From NCBI RefSeq assembly GCF_021389955.1, contig NZ_CP089980.1, forward strand, positions 1,797,501 to 1,861,500: a DNA stretch of 64,000 nt, in the 5' to 3' direction. Below are positions 27,317 to 36,998 of this stretch, piece by piece; the first letter of the stretch is position 1; each line of letters starts with the position of its first letter. Source of the stretch: Fulvivirga maritima. Lineage in GTDB: Bacteria > Bacteroidota > Bacteroidia > Cytophagales > Cyclobacteriaceae. The notes below the pieces were generated by a model. It was not told where the DNA came from, did no database searches, and saw only the letters and a list, made by a program, of their open reading frames with translations. Made by a program: the position numbers and the translations under genes.

Positions 27317-27786
27317 CATTATGAGTTATATACTATTTTATAATCTGATTTAGAATCGTTTTCCAATTCTATATTAAAAGCCGTTGAAAATTTCGGATGC
27401 TATTTTCCGACCGCATCTAGATTTTAATTATTCATCCCCTCGATTATGTTACTTAATCATTCGCCAATGTAATTATGGTTTAGTATAGAGAATGTACATA
27501 CTATACAATTGACCTCACTAATCGCTCTGAAATGTTCGTGATTTCATGAGCATTAACTAGATAATATAGAATTGCTTTCAGCTTGCCTCTAGCTTGATTA
27601 TCAATTTCTTCCGTGCATTAATTTGAAACTCAAACCAACAGAAATAAAACTCTTATTATAACCTTACGCTAAATTAATATTGTATAAAAATATTATAATT
27701 TATTAATTTGGACCCAAATTGCTGGTGGATTGGATGTTTATAATTTTTTTGAATGCAACCAGATAATAACTTTTAGTGGTTAAATA
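27317..27786. other. AT-rich non-coding gap
   Basis: A stretch of 470 bp that is AT-rich. I see no ORF, hairpin or repeat that I would defend. It must carry the promoter of the following lipoprotein gene. Confidence 0.5.
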
Positions 27787-28278
27787 ATGATAAGACTATT
27801 TTATTTTTTGATTTCAGTGTTACTTTTTTCTAGTTGTAGTTATCGGATAGCCCGAAATGGATATGAAGCAGATAAATCTGATTATGTTAATTGCTATGTG
27901 AAGATTACGAGGCATATTTTGCTCGACGAAGCATCCACCCAAAAACTTGGAGAAATAGAGCTTGGAGAAACAGGTCTAACAGTGGCCTGTAATGAGGAAA
28001 AAGCCATAGAAATTTTAAGAGGAGAAGCTTGTTCTATTAATGCCAACCTGGTGTTAATAACGGAAGAAAAGGGCCCCGACTTATTAAGTTCTTGCTACAG
28101 ATGTAAAGCGGAATTTTATCGTTTGGAGGAATCAGAGCTGTATCTTATAAACGATGATACTTATGATCCACAACGAATCATAAGTAGAATTTCAGAGAAT
28201 AAATCAAAAAATACTGCTATTACCCTGGGCTCTGCATTAATAGGGTTTCTCATTGGATTCTTAGTAGTAGTGTATTAA
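27787..28278 (+). CDS. Lipoprotein with C-terminal membrane segment, unknown
   Basis: A 163-residue protein with a lipoprotein signal (FYFLISVLLFSSCS; Cys about 17) and an unusual second hydrophobic segment at the very C-terminus (SALIGFLIGFLVVVY). The middle resembles outer-membrane-directed lipoproteins with two Cys pairs (VACNEEKA, SSCYRCKAE). No family is assigned with confidence. It precedes the flotillin-like gene by about 150 bp. Confidence 0.7.
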   Translation: MIRLFYFLISVLLFSSCSYRIARNGYEADKSDYVNCYVKITRHILLDEASTQKLGEIELGETGLTVACNEEKAIEILRGEACSINANLVLITEEKGPDLLSSCYRCKAEFYRLEESELYLINDDTYDPQRIISRISENKSKNTAITLGSALIGFLIGFLVVVY

Positions 28279-28425
28279 CGCATTGCATCAGCTCATTCAT
28301 ATACCAAATTTTAGAGCTTAATTAATGATGATATTTAATAAAATAAGAGTAAAACCCTTATACTCATATTATAGAGTATTTTTACAACTATCAATGTAAG
28401 ACTTAATAATATAATATCAACACCA

Positions 28426-29004
28426 GTGTACACTTTATCATTTTTTTTAGGAATTATCATTTTGGCAGCTTTGGTCGTTTTCTTGATAATTAGAAAAAAG
28501 GCGGCTCAAGGCCAAGCACTCATAAAAACCGATAAAAAGGGCGTTCATGTTTCTTTCACCGAATTGTATGCTGTACCTTTTATTCACAAGTTCGAGGTGA
28601 TGGATATCACGCTTAAGTCTCTTACCATTTCGCTTTTACGTCACGATGGTATTACCTGCAAGGATAATGCTAGAGCAGATATTAACATCACCTTTTTCAT
28701 TAGAGTAAATGATACTGAGATAGATATAATTCAGGTGGCTAAAACTATTGGTGGCAAACAGGCCACTGATATTGCCCAGTTAAGAGTTCTATTCGAAAAC
28801 AAATTCACAGAAGCCTTGAGAAGAGCCAGTAAGCATTTCGAATTTGCCGAGCTTTATATGTCTCCCGCAGCTTTTAGAGAAAAAATATTTGATGAAATAG
28901 GTACTAATTTTAATGGCTATATCCTTGATGACTTCATTATAGATTTTTTGGATTTAACCTCACCCGCTGATCCAGATTATAAAGCAGAGACTAGCCCAAA
29001 TTGA
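28426..29004 (+). CDS. Short flotillin-like (SPFH) protein, probably truncated
   Basis: A 192-residue protein with one N-terminal membrane helix (LSFFLGIIILAALVVFLII) and an SPFH domain like that of Bacteroidota flotillins (KAAQGQALIKT, DITLKSLTISL, CKDNARADINITFFIRV, GYILDDFIIDFLD). Flotillins are normally several hundred residues long, with a C-terminal coiled coil for oligomer assembly; that is absent here. The start is GTG at 28426, because no ATG fits before the helix. Repeats begin just after the stop. It may be a remnant, or a short membrane-scaffold paralogue. Confidence 0.7.
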   Translation: MYTLSFFLGIIILAALVVFLIIRKKAAQGQALIKTDKKGVHVSFTELYAVPFIHKFEVMDITLKSLTISLLRHDGITCKDNARADINITFFIRVNDTEIDIIQVAKTIGGKQATDIAQLRVLFENKFTEALRRASKHFEFAELYMSPAAFREKIFDEIGTNFNGYILDDFIIDFLDLTSPADPDYKAETSPN

Positions 29005-29342
29005 CCTATAATCTTGGGAAGGGTTATGGAAACCTCTTTTACCATTGGGTTGACCTTTTGTTATGTGTATTATCAAGCTGTGAGTCTTCAGACAGTCTAC
29101 CCTTCGAGAGCCTCAGGCTGACTTTGGAAAAGCTATCAGTCTCCCAAACCAGGTCAAGCTAAGGCATAAGTTAATATCACAAAACTTGAGGTCATGCTGA
29201 GGGAACTCGAAGTATAGACCGGCCTTATGGCAACTTACCTTAATTATGAAGTTGATACTTCATTTGTCATCAATAGTCAGTAGAAAGTACATTCTTCGAG
29301 TTGCAGAATGACATTGGAAAAGTTTCATCACTTTGAATAAAA
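29005..29342. repeat. Cluster of three dispersed repeat copies
   Basis: 29095-29125 is an inverted copy of the repeat (GTCTACCCTTCGAGAGCCTC, then AGGCTGACTTT). 29191-29219 carries GTCATGCTGAGGGAACTCGA, then AGTATAGAC. 29290-29313 is a third, degenerate copy (CATTCTTCGAGTTGCAGAAT, then GAC). No gene is present. Confidence 0.7.
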
Positions 29343-29374
29343 CAAAAAGGCCGCTTAATCTCCAAACGGCCTCC
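29343..29374 (-). terminator. Terminator of the 29.4-36.9 kb operon
   Basis: AGGCCG (29348-29353) pairs with CGGCCT (29367-29372); read on the minus strand the stem is followed by a run of T residues. It lies 10 bp after the stop of the TPR gene. Confidence 0.75.
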
Positions 29375-29384
29375 TTTTCATAAA

Positions 29385-31655
29385 TTAAAAATCTCCATGA
29401 ACTAGCTCATTGAGCAGTTTTATTTCTATTTTCTTAAGTTTTGCTTGTTGCTCTTCTGAGAGTTCTGCACCATCTTCTTCAAGCGTTTTTAATAGGCTAT
29501 ATTGGGTAAATGGGTCGTAATCATCACTGCAAGTCAGGTATTTTTCAAAATCAAACAGGTCTTGATAGCTGAGCTGCTTTTTACGACTACATACTATGCC
29601 CAAATACTTTACGGCTTCATTATAATGGCCCAGGTGGTAATGGCTTTCTGCTATTACTTTGGCCCACTTAATGGTGCTGTCCAGATCATCAGAAATACTG
29701 GGGAAGTTGTACAGTATTTCTTGGTATGCCTTTACTGTTTCTTCATACCTTTCTAACTTATATAACGAAAAAGCCCATTTGGCAGAAAGTACATCGTTAA
29801 AGGCCGTGGGTACCAGCTCAAGAATTTTATGATATAAATTGACCACAATAGCATATTGCTTGGCGGCATAGGCTGTATTGAAAGCGGAGTAATAATAAAC
29901 ATCTGGTTTGAATCCCAGTTCAGCCACTTTGATACATGCTTCTACTGCCTCTTTTGGCATGTCGAAAATAGAGAACACTTTCGCATTTACTAAATAATCA
30001 ATGGCATCTTTTGGTTCATGAATTAATGATTCTAAAGAAAGATCTCCAATATTTTCAGGTGTGCCATATTCTGAACCTTCATTATACCCATCATGAATGA
30101 GCAGTTGCATGTACAGTTTGTAAATACCTTCCAGAGGTTGGTGTGCATTGACGGCTACAAAATAATCATAAGCCTTATCATTTGCATTGAGTTGGTATGC
30201 CATATCTCCCATTAGCAGCATAGCATGCCAATAGTTGGGGCTGCCTTGAGGGTAAAATTGAAATAGAGCCTGTGTATCTTTAATGGCTTCGGTAAAGTTA
30301 AATTCTGCTCGGTATGCCAGGGCCCGGTAGTATATTGCATTAGCCATATCATGATGCGATCCGAAGTTTTCAATGCATTTAGTAAGCCATTCTACAGCAT
30401 TTTTAAATTGTCCGCCACCATAAAGTGCTACTCCCATCAGATAAGCTGTGCGGGCTCTAACCATCTCTGTCTGGTGGAGCCGGTTTAATATCTGATATAG
30501 CCTTTGTGTATCTCTCAAACCGAAATAGATCTCAGCGTATTCATTATAATAGGCTGTGTTGCTTAGCCCTAATTCATAAGCCTTATTAATTAGGTTAAAA
30601 GAGTCTTCATAATTTTGAAGGGCATAATAAGCTCTAGCTTTTCCCAAGGTAGCCTGTGTATTAGTTGGCATTATTTCCAATGCCTGGTCGTATAACGCAA
30701 TAGCTTGTTCCGCTTTTCCTTCTGCTTTAAGTGCTACCCCTTTTAAGTAGAGCGCACGGCTATATTGCCGGGAAGTTGGCGTTTTTGATTCCCAATGCTT
30801 AATAGCATCTTCCAATGAATTAAAACTGTCTTGAGTTGAAGGTGCTTCATAATTTTCCAACAGAGCCAGCGTGCCTTCATACCTACTCGACATATTATTA
30901 AGTTCTGCAAAGGCCAGCAAACTATCATTATCAAGGGCCTCTTCAGTACTCAACGCATGCCAGGTTTCTCCCGCTTGTTGCCATTCTCCCTGGCGGGCAT
31001 AGTTCAGTGACAAGTGACTACTCACCTCATTATCTATAAGAATTGACGCTGCCACGTCTGAAGTTAGTAGCGCCTGCTGCAAATGGATTTGATAGCTTTT
31101 ACCAGTTACTTCAACCAGCCTTTTGATGTTGCTTTCATTAATGTCAGAATGATCTTTACCAGCTAGAGTTTCTGTTTCGCGTTGGTAAAATATCTGACTG
31201 TCCATTAAAGCATCGAGATCATAAGGAGTTTGATCCATCACTTCTGTAAGGCAGGCTTGTGCTTTTTCGTATTCTCCCTGATGCTCAAAATAGTTAGCCA
31301 GGTTTTTTTTCAGACCGATGCTTTTAGGAAATAACTTAAGGCCTTTTTCAAATATATCTATATCACACCATGCATAATAGGTAGTGGCATAGACGTAATC
31401 AGCTTCATCGGCTTGGTTTAATCCTTCCAAGGCATCTAAATGTGACAGAACAGATGCCGCATTTTGTTCATCTGCAGGATAGAGCCAGCTGAGTATTTTC
31501 ATACTTAGCTTGTGGTAGGCCGTGAGTTGTTCCTCATCTTCTATTTCAGGTAATAACCTGGCTGCTTTGTTTAACTCTACTTGCGTATGTATTACATCGC
31601 ACACAAGATAAGATTCCTTTACGGCTTCCAGTATTTCAATAAATTCTTCTACCAT
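29385..31655 (-). CDS. Large TPR-repeat protein
   Basis: A 756-residue soluble protein made mostly of tetratricopeptide-like helical repeats. Clear units are YEKAQACLTEVMDQTPYDLD, AEQAIALYDQALEIMPTNTQ, FKNAVEWLTKCIENFGSHHD and YEETVKAYQEILYNFPSISD. No signal peptide or membrane segment is seen, so it is cytosolic, probably a scaffold. It is the last gene of a four-gene minus-strand operon (2-bp gap to the DUF1266 gene) that begins at a zinc-ribbon gene carrying the shared operator, and it ends at a terminator. Confidence 0.8.
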   Translation of the reverse strand: MVEEFIEILEAVKESYLVCDVIHTQVELNKAARLLPEIEDEEQLTAYHKLSMKILSWLYPADEQNAASVLSHLDALEGLNQADEADYVYATTYYAWCDIDIFEKGLKLFPKSIGLKKNLANYFEHQGEYEKAQACLTEVMDQTPYDLDALMDSQIFYQRETETLAGKDHSDINESNIKRLVEVTGKSYQIHLQQALLTSDVAASILIDNEVSSHLSLNYARQGEWQQAGETWHALSTEEALDNDSLLAFAELNNMSSRYEGTLALLENYEAPSTQDSFNSLEDAIKHWESKTPTSRQYSRALYLKGVALKAEGKAEQAIALYDQALEIMPTNTQATLGKARAYYALQNYEDSFNLINKAYELGLSNTAYYNEYAEIYFGLRDTQRLYQILNRLHQTEMVRARTAYLMGVALYGGGQFKNAVEWLTKCIENFGSHHDMANAIYYRALAYRAEFNFTEAIKDTQALFQFYPQGSPNYWHAMLLMGDMAYQLNANDKAYDYFVAVNAHQPLEGIYKLYMQLLIHDGYNEGSEYGTPENIGDLSLESLIHEPKDAIDYLVNAKVFSIFDMPKEAVEACIKVAELGFKPDVYYYSAFNTAYAAKQYAIVVNLYHKILELVPTAFNDVLSAKWAFSLYKLERYEETVKAYQEILYNFPSISDDLDSTIKWAKVIAESHYHLGHYNEAVKYLGIVCSRKKQLSYQDLFDFEKYLTCSDDYDPFTQYSLLKTLEEDGAELSEEQQAKLKKIEIKLLNELVHGDF

Positions 31656-31657
31656 GG

Positions 31658-32347
31658 TTATTTAGATTCTTCAGACCAGTAATCATTTTTAAAAGGAAAA
31701 GCTTCTGTTCCGGTGGAGGCATAAAGCTGATGATAGCTTTTTAGCATGGGGTTTACAGGGTTAATGGCCTCGTTATTCATATCCAGTTCACCTTTCATAA
31801 ACTGATCGCCTAGCACTACATTTTTATTAAATGCTTCCCAATTGTTGAAATAGAGACGGGCTAGAGGTGCTATGTCCATTACTCTTCGCCTTAGCTCTTC
31901 TTCATATAGATAACCACAGAGCACACAAATTCGACATAACAGTATGTAAGAAGAAATGTCATACCCGATGAGGCCGCTTCTTTTTAGAGAAGGGCTGTAC
32001 AAACGCGCCAGTTTTAACCGTTTTTTATTGGTATCTGTTTCTTCTTCATCTATAAGCCTATCAAACTCTTCTTCTGTGAGGAGGTCAGATTGATGGCTCA
32101 TTTGATGGAACATTTTATTATACATGCGGTCATTTGCGTAGAAGAAAAGCGCATCGTTCACATCTTTTTTGCTATAAATATTATGGGTGAAAAGATAGTC
32201 TTTGAAGTAGCTCACTATGCTTTCGTTAGTATGATCATATCCGAGCAAATCTTCATGATCACAATTACCCAGAGTTTGCATTTGGAGGGCCGATAAACTT
32301 ATGGCCCAGTGCAATTCATTTTCGGCTGGTAATACAAATTTATTCAT
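31658..32347 (-). CDS. DUF1266-like protein
   Basis: A 229-residue soluble protein. The segment from about residue 120 to 190 (GYDISSYILLCRICVLCGYL, then YEEELRRRV, LARLYFNNWEAFNKN, LGDQFMKGEL) fits DUF1266, in which a helical core ends with SW-x-(E/A)-F and a G-x-x-F/W motif. E. coli YbeR/YbeU belong to this family, of unknown function. The gene is 2 bp from each neighbour, so it is certainly part of the operon with the zinc-ribbon protein and the TPR protein. Confidence 0.7.
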   Translation of the reverse strand: MNKFVLPAENELHWAISLSALQMQTLGNCDHEDLLGYDHTNESIVSYFKDYLFTHNIYSKKDVNDALFFYANDRMYNKMFHQMSHQSDLLTEEEFDRLIDEEETDTNKKRLKLARLYSPSLKRSGLIGYDISSYILLCRICVLCGYLYEEELRRRVMDIAPLARLYFNNWEAFNKNVVLGDQFMKGELDMNNEAINPVNPMLKSYHQLYASTGTEAFPFKNDYWSEESK

Positions 32348-32349
32348 TA

Positions 32350-35300
32350 TTAGCCTTGATTTTTAAGTTCTTGAATAGTGTTTTGAATCATTTGCTGATG
32401 TGCGGGCGAATAGACACCAGCTCCTGCCATAGCCTCTAGCGAAGTGATATATTGCATGGCAAACATAGAGCCTTGTAATAACTGCTGTATTTGCATAGCA
32501 GCAAGTTGTCCGTAAGCAGAAAATGGGCCATCAGGAGCGCAAAGCGGATCAATAATAATCTCCAACAGTTTCTGGTAGAGGTTGATAGCCATGCTCATAT
32601 CATTTTCCAGAAAAGCCTTTATTTCTGCTTGCTTCATCATAAGAATAGAGAGCAGCATAGGATTATTGCTTCTGTCTTTTTTATAATATGGCAAATGATT
32701 GATCAGCTTAGTCATATTTTCTGCCGTAGCCGAAAAGGTGCCCATAAACGTGCTGACCTCCATGAGATCCATATAAATCTCATCAGCATCATAATCTATA
32801 TCTTCTGGAATGGCCGCTGTACTACTTTCTGAGATCTCTGGAGTAGGAGCAGGAGCTTCTTCCTCTTCTTCGTAAGCAATATCATTATCGCTCATCCAGC
32901 GTTCCAGATCAGTGGTGAAGAAGAAATCTAACTCGTTGTTCCTCATTTTAAATTTCAGATAAGAAATGAACTGATCTGGTATTTCTTCTACCCGTATGTG
33001 TTTAAGCACATTTAATATATGCTTTTTATATTCTTTTTGAATTCTTTCCTGATCGCTATCATAGGCCTTTTTATTGATATACCTGATGAGGTTGTCCACT
33101 TCTACAAGCATGAGGTCAGGGTTTTCTTTAAACCCAAGGGCTATATCTTCTACGCATTCTTCCATGATATCAGTAACCCAGGGAGCTCCGTGTTTGCCGA
33201 AATAATAATCATCCAAATAAGAATGGAGAAGTTGTATGCCATATACCTGGTCGGCTTGAATGATGCGGGCTATTTCTTCTTTCACAAAATCATAAACCCT
33301 TTCTGTAATGTTGAAATGTACATCAGCAACCTGCCAAATAGAAATTAGTGCTCGTTTCTTATCTTCCATTATTGATGCAAGCTGCAGCATAACATCCAGC
33401 AACGGATCAGTCCAGAATTCTAGCTCGTGATTGTCATTTTCCTTATATAAGCCCATATTGAGGAGGCATGACATAAGGCTATCCTTATCTTCCTCATCAG
33501 TTAAATAATTGGCTAATGCTTCTCCCAGATCTTTGAGCGCGTGTAGTACAAATTTGTTAGTATCAGCATTAAGGCCTTTGTAAAAATTAGCTTCGGCGTA
33601 AGCCAGTAATTCATTGAAATCACTGAACATATTGTCGATTACATACTGACCGGTAAGCTGAAAATCTTCTCCTTCACGCATGACAGTAACCATTTCATCG
33701 CGGCCAGAATAAGGAACCAGGCAGCTGAACTGATCATTAAAAAAACGAGAACGTTTTTCATCTGTAGCAGTTGCGGCCGATAAGTGCAGCCAGGAACGAA
33801 TCATGCCCACGGGCACTTCATTACTGTTTACAGAGAAGGTGAAAAAATGGCGAGCATATTTATCAAATACAGGCCCGTAGTAGTTCAAGAAGTTGTCTCT
33901 TATGAGCCAATCCTGAAAATTATTAAGGCAGGCTTCTGGTTGTTTGTAGTGAAGGTCGTTATGCCTGTGATAATAGAGCATAACATCACCACTGTCCCAA
34001 TAAGACTTATTACCCAGCGCTTCTATAAAAGGGAAATGGCCATTTTCTGTACGAATATGCAGGATTCCGTTATTCTTAAACAGCTTAGCCTCTTTATGAG
34101 CTTCTAAAAGCATGTTACTAAGATCTGGCTTTTCGTATAGCACAGCCGCAAAATCTGTGGCTACCGGCTCTATCCAACGGTCTATCAGCTGACTGTGGTT
34201 AGCTTCTGAGCCAATGGTATTTTTAAAGGAAATCACCTGGCTGTATTTGTAAATAAATTGCTCCCAGGAACCCTCAAAAAAGTCATTTATAAAAGTTTCT
34301 GTTAGAGCGAATGCTCGTGGTTCAGAGTCCTTTTCTACATAATAATCACCTGATAAATAGCCTTGATTATAAGCGATAAAAGTAAACCAGTCTGCGGCCA
34401 AGAAATTTTGCGTATTAAATATTGCCTGGATAAGGAACTTGGCGAAAACATAAGAAATAGTATCATGGGCTTCGGAGAGCGTCCTAAAAATGTTGAGGAT
34501 TATGCCTCTTGTAACACCATCTTTACTATTGATCTTTCTCAAATGAATTTTAATGAAGAACAATATTCGGTTTAGAAAGCCAGCATCAGGAAAATTGCCA
34601 GCTTTGAGTATTGGGTAAGCTTGTTTTAAGAAAGCGGCACCCTCATCATAAGTTTTAAGTGCTTCTGGCCTGGCAAACCAGAAATTAACGGCCTTACTGT
34701 AATCTAGTTCAGAAGGAGCAGGGTACTTTATAAGTGCTTCTATTCCGTCATAATGTTGGTAGTTTTTACTGAGATTAATTACAGCATCAATATCTTGCTG
34801 ACTTACAGCACCGAATTCGCCAATGAAGTCTAAAATGCGGCTGTAAAAAGTACGACCATTCTCGTCTTTGAAGTCAGCGGCTCGGTAGTCTGTGGCTTCC
34901 GTTATAAGTGCAATTACTTTAGGGCAAAGCTTTTGGAAGGCTTGAGGAAATGCGGGAGGCTGTGGTTTGCGCTCACTGAGCTCAGCCATTTTCTGGTCGT
35001 TTTCCTGCTTTACTTGTTCATAAACCCGGTTGTTATAATATAGATCCCCAATTTTATTGATCTTTTCCTGAGTTCTTTCTGCCTGTGCTCTTTTCAGATC
35101 TTCCCAATGTGCTAGTTCTTTGAGATAGTCTTCCTTTTGATATTTGACCTGTTCTTCAAGCACTTCGAACTGTGTGCGGGTAACCTTGCCGCCTTTAGCA
35201 ATGTCTGGTAAGCGATCTGGCGCATTAGTAAGGAGCCATCTGATTGCATATGCTCCAATGGCGGTCTCATTTTTAGCTATATTAACTATGACGTCAACAT

Positions 35301-36252
35301 GATTAAACAACAATGCCGCGCTTAGCTTGAGTGAATCGTCCTGGTGATCAAGCGTTTCTTTGGCTAATGTTTCAAAACGATCATATTTAGGATGATCTTT
35401 TTTTTCTAACCTATAGAGGAGGTGATAGAATGCTAAGGCCGCGTAGGGCTTCAGATAACCTATTTTTAGCATAGGCTCTACCAAATCTAGAACCAGTTGG
35501 ATGAAGTCTTTACCGATTTTACTTTGCTGTTGATCTTTATCTGCAATTAAGTTCCAGTTAAAATCAGGCATAAAGCTGTTGATGTGACTGAAGAATAGCA
35601 CATTTTCTTGTCTGAAAGACGCCTTATTATCAAGTATGCTATTGAGTACATCTAAGGTGGCTGCATTTAAATTGACCTCTTCAGGAATAGGAGATATGCG
35701 CAGATAAGCAATTTTGGCTAGTTCCTGACTGATGCTACTGTTAAATTGCTTACTTCTCCGGAGAAACTCCAAGTCATTAGCAGGAACATCTTGCTTAGCA
35801 TAAGCTTTACACTTTTCTACATAATCATCACTAAAAGGGATTTTCGGTAGCAGTTCTCTCTCTAATAGGTTAAACTTTTCCTGTCCTTGAATGAGCACCA
35901 TACCTTTCAGACGGCGAAGATCAGCCTTAGCCATTTCTATATAAGCATAATGCTGGTTAAATTGATTCCGGTACTGTTCTAACTTAGGCTCGGGGAGGTC
36001 ATTGAGCTTTTGAGTCAGCTCTAGCTGATCTACACCTAAGCTTTTAAGTATACGTGCTGGGCCAAAATTAATATCTGGCTGCACTTCGTTACCACAGTGC
36101 TTACAAAATTTACCTTTAGGAGTGGAGTGTGCACACCAAGCGCAACGCACCTCTTCTCTTACGGTACCACCGCACTGTACGCACAGGTCGCCAGACTTCC
36201 AGTCGTTGGGCTGCTGTGCGTCACATTGTTCACAATAGATTACTGATGCCAT
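32350..36252 (-). CDS. Giant double-zinc-ribbon protein, unknown
   Basis: A 1300-residue protein. Residues 1-55 hold two zinc ribbons: Cys7/10/24/27 (CEQC, CVQC) and Cys37/40/50/53 (CAWC, CKHC). The long remainder is helical and looks repeat-like (HEAT/TPR style), with an acidic, proline-containing linker (EEEEEAPAPTPE) near residue 1140 and a helical C-terminal domain. No enzymatic motif is seen. The ribbons are homologous to those of the next gene upstream. It probably is a cytosolic scaffold that binds a partner or nucleic acid through the ribbons (inference). It is the second gene of the operon. Confidence 0.75.
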   Translation of the reverse strand: MASVIYCEQCDAQQPNDWKSGDLCVQCGGTVREEVRCAWCAHSTPKGKFCKHCGNEVQPDINFGPARILKSLGVDQLELTQKLNDLPEPKLEQYRNQFNQHYAYIEMAKADLRRLKGMVLIQGQEKFNLLERELLPKIPFSDDYVEKCKAYAKQDVPANDLEFLRRSKQFNSSISQELAKIAYLRISPIPEEVNLNAATLDVLNSILDNKASFRQENVLFFSHINSFMPDFNWNLIADKDQQQSKIGKDFIQLVLDLVEPMLKIGYLKPYAALAFYHLLYRLEKKDHPKYDRFETLAKETLDHQDDSLKLSAALLFNHVDVIVNIAKNETAIGAYAIRWLLTNAPDRLPDIAKGGKVTRTQFEVLEEQVKYQKEDYLKELAHWEDLKRAQAERTQEKINKIGDLYYNNRVYEQVKQENDQKMAELSERKPQPPAFPQAFQKLCPKVIALITEATDYRAADFKDENGRTFYSRILDFIGEFGAVSQQDIDAVINLSKNYQHYDGIEALIKYPAPSELDYSKAVNFWFARPEALKTYDEGAAFLKQAYPILKAGNFPDAGFLNRILFFIKIHLRKINSKDGVTRGIILNIFRTLSEAHDTISYVFAKFLIQAIFNTQNFLAADWFTFIAYNQGYLSGDYYVEKDSEPRAFALTETFINDFFEGSWEQFIYKYSQVISFKNTIGSEANHSQLIDRWIEPVATDFAAVLYEKPDLSNMLLEAHKEAKLFKNNGILHIRTENGHFPFIEALGNKSYWDSGDVMLYYHRHNDLHYKQPEACLNNFQDWLIRDNFLNYYGPVFDKYARHFFTFSVNSNEVPVGMIRSWLHLSAATATDEKRSRFFNDQFSCLVPYSGRDEMVTVMREGEDFQLTGQYVIDNMFSDFNELLAYAEANFYKGLNADTNKFVLHALKDLGEALANYLTDEEDKDSLMSCLLNMGLYKENDNHELEFWTDPLLDVMLQLASIMEDKKRALISIWQVADVHFNITERVYDFVKEEIARIIQADQVYGIQLLHSYLDDYYFGKHGAPWVTDIMEECVEDIALGFKENPDLMLVEVDNLIRYINKKAYDSDQERIQKEYKKHILNVLKHIRVEEIPDQFISYLKFKMRNNELDFFFTTDLERWMSDNDIAYEEEEEAPAPTPEISESSTAAIPEDIDYDADEIYMDLMEVSTFMGTFSATAENMTKLINHLPYYKKDRSNNPMLLSILMMKQAEIKAFLENDMSMAINLYQKLLEIIIDPLCAPDGPFSAYGQLAAMQIQQLLQGSMFAMQYITSLEAMAGAGVYSPAHQQMIQNTIQELKNQG

Positions 36253-36258
36253 AAGCTG

Positions 36259-36852
36259 TTATCTTGATTTTCTGATTTTAGCCCAAATCGCTTCTTTTTC
36301 TTGAGCAGTCATTTCTTTTACCAGCTTCACTATAGCATTTTTAGATTCGCCTTCTTTCTTTAAAAACAGACCTATTTCATAGTCAGAAGCCCCTAAAAAT
36401 TCAGATCCGCATTCTCTACAAAATTTTCCTGGTCCGGAGCTATAGCACCAGTGGCAGCTGAGCACAGGTTCGGCCTGTAGGCCACAAGAGATACACAGGT
36501 CTCCGGTTTCATAATCCTTAGGCTGCTTGGCACCGCAGTGCACACATTTTACTACATCAGCACTTTCAACTATTATAGGAGCACTGCTGCCGCTGCCATT
36601 TCCATTATTGGTGTTTGGGTTTGGGGCTGCCGGAGCATAGGTAGTTGCTCCAAGCGCCCACGACATAACTTTTTGACTCACTTCTTGATCAATACCTGTT
36701 ACATCCATCAGGGTTTGGTAGTCACCAATCATAGAAAAATCATCTTTACTATGTACTCCTGATTCCTCTAAGGCAGTAATATGTTCTTCTGTAAGACCTT
36801 TGGCTTTTAAGATGTTTGCCAGCAGTTTAGACATGTTATTTTCAGCTTCCAT
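36259..36852 (-). CDS. Helical-domain plus double-zinc-ribbon protein
   Basis: A 197-residue protein. Residues about 8-65 form a small helical domain like SAM or helix-hairpin-helix (LLANILKAKGLTEEHITALE). A low-complexity linker of Pro/Asn/Gly/Ser follows (74-92). Two zinc ribbons come next: Cys103/106/120/123 (CVHC, CISC) and Cys133/136/145/148 (CHWC, CREC). The spacing and flanks (AKQPKD...GDLC, GKFC) match the N-terminus of the 1300-residue protein, so both derive from one ancestor. It heads the minus-strand operon, with a palindrome 52 bp upstream of the ATG. Confidence 0.78.
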   Translation of the reverse strand: MEAENNMSKLLANILKAKGLTEEHITALEESGVHSKDDFSMIGDYQTLMDVTGIDQEVSQKVMSWALGATTYAPAAPNPNTNNGNGSGSSAPIIVESADVVKCVHCGAKQPKDYETGDLCISCGLQAEPVLSCHWCYSSGPGKFCRECGSEFLGASDYEIGLFLKKEGESKNAIVKLVKEMTAQEKEAIWAKIRKSR

Positions 36853-36874
36853 AATCTTGATTTTTAATTCGTTG

Positions 36875-36920
36875 CTAAGTTAGAAGCTGAGGATGGCGAT
36901 CTTTTCACTACTGAAAGTGA
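36875..36920 (-). promoter_or_regulatory. Regulon promoter of the zinc-ribbon operon
   Basis: The palindrome TCACTACTGAAAGTGA lies at 36905-36920; its TCACT/AGTGA arms match the shared consensus while its centre is diverged. On the minus strand a -7-like TAACTTAG (36875-36882) follows after exactly 22 bp. The ATG is 52 bp from the palindrome. Confidence 0.6.
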
Positions 36921-36930
36921 TATGTCAATA

Positions 36931-36976
36931 TCATGGAATTCAGTGATGTCTGTGAGAATGGCTGATTATAGCTTTG
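36931..36976 (+). promoter_or_regulatory. Regulon promoter: operator plus -7 element
   Basis: TCATGGAATTCAGTGA (36931-36946) is followed after 22 bp by TAGCTTTG (36969-36976), a perfect TAnnTTTG -7 element, and the ATG at 36999. No -33 TTG is visible where expected; the operator sits just upstream, as for an activator site. Confidence 0.75.
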
Positions 36977-36998
36977 TATTACATTAATTTTTGAAGAA

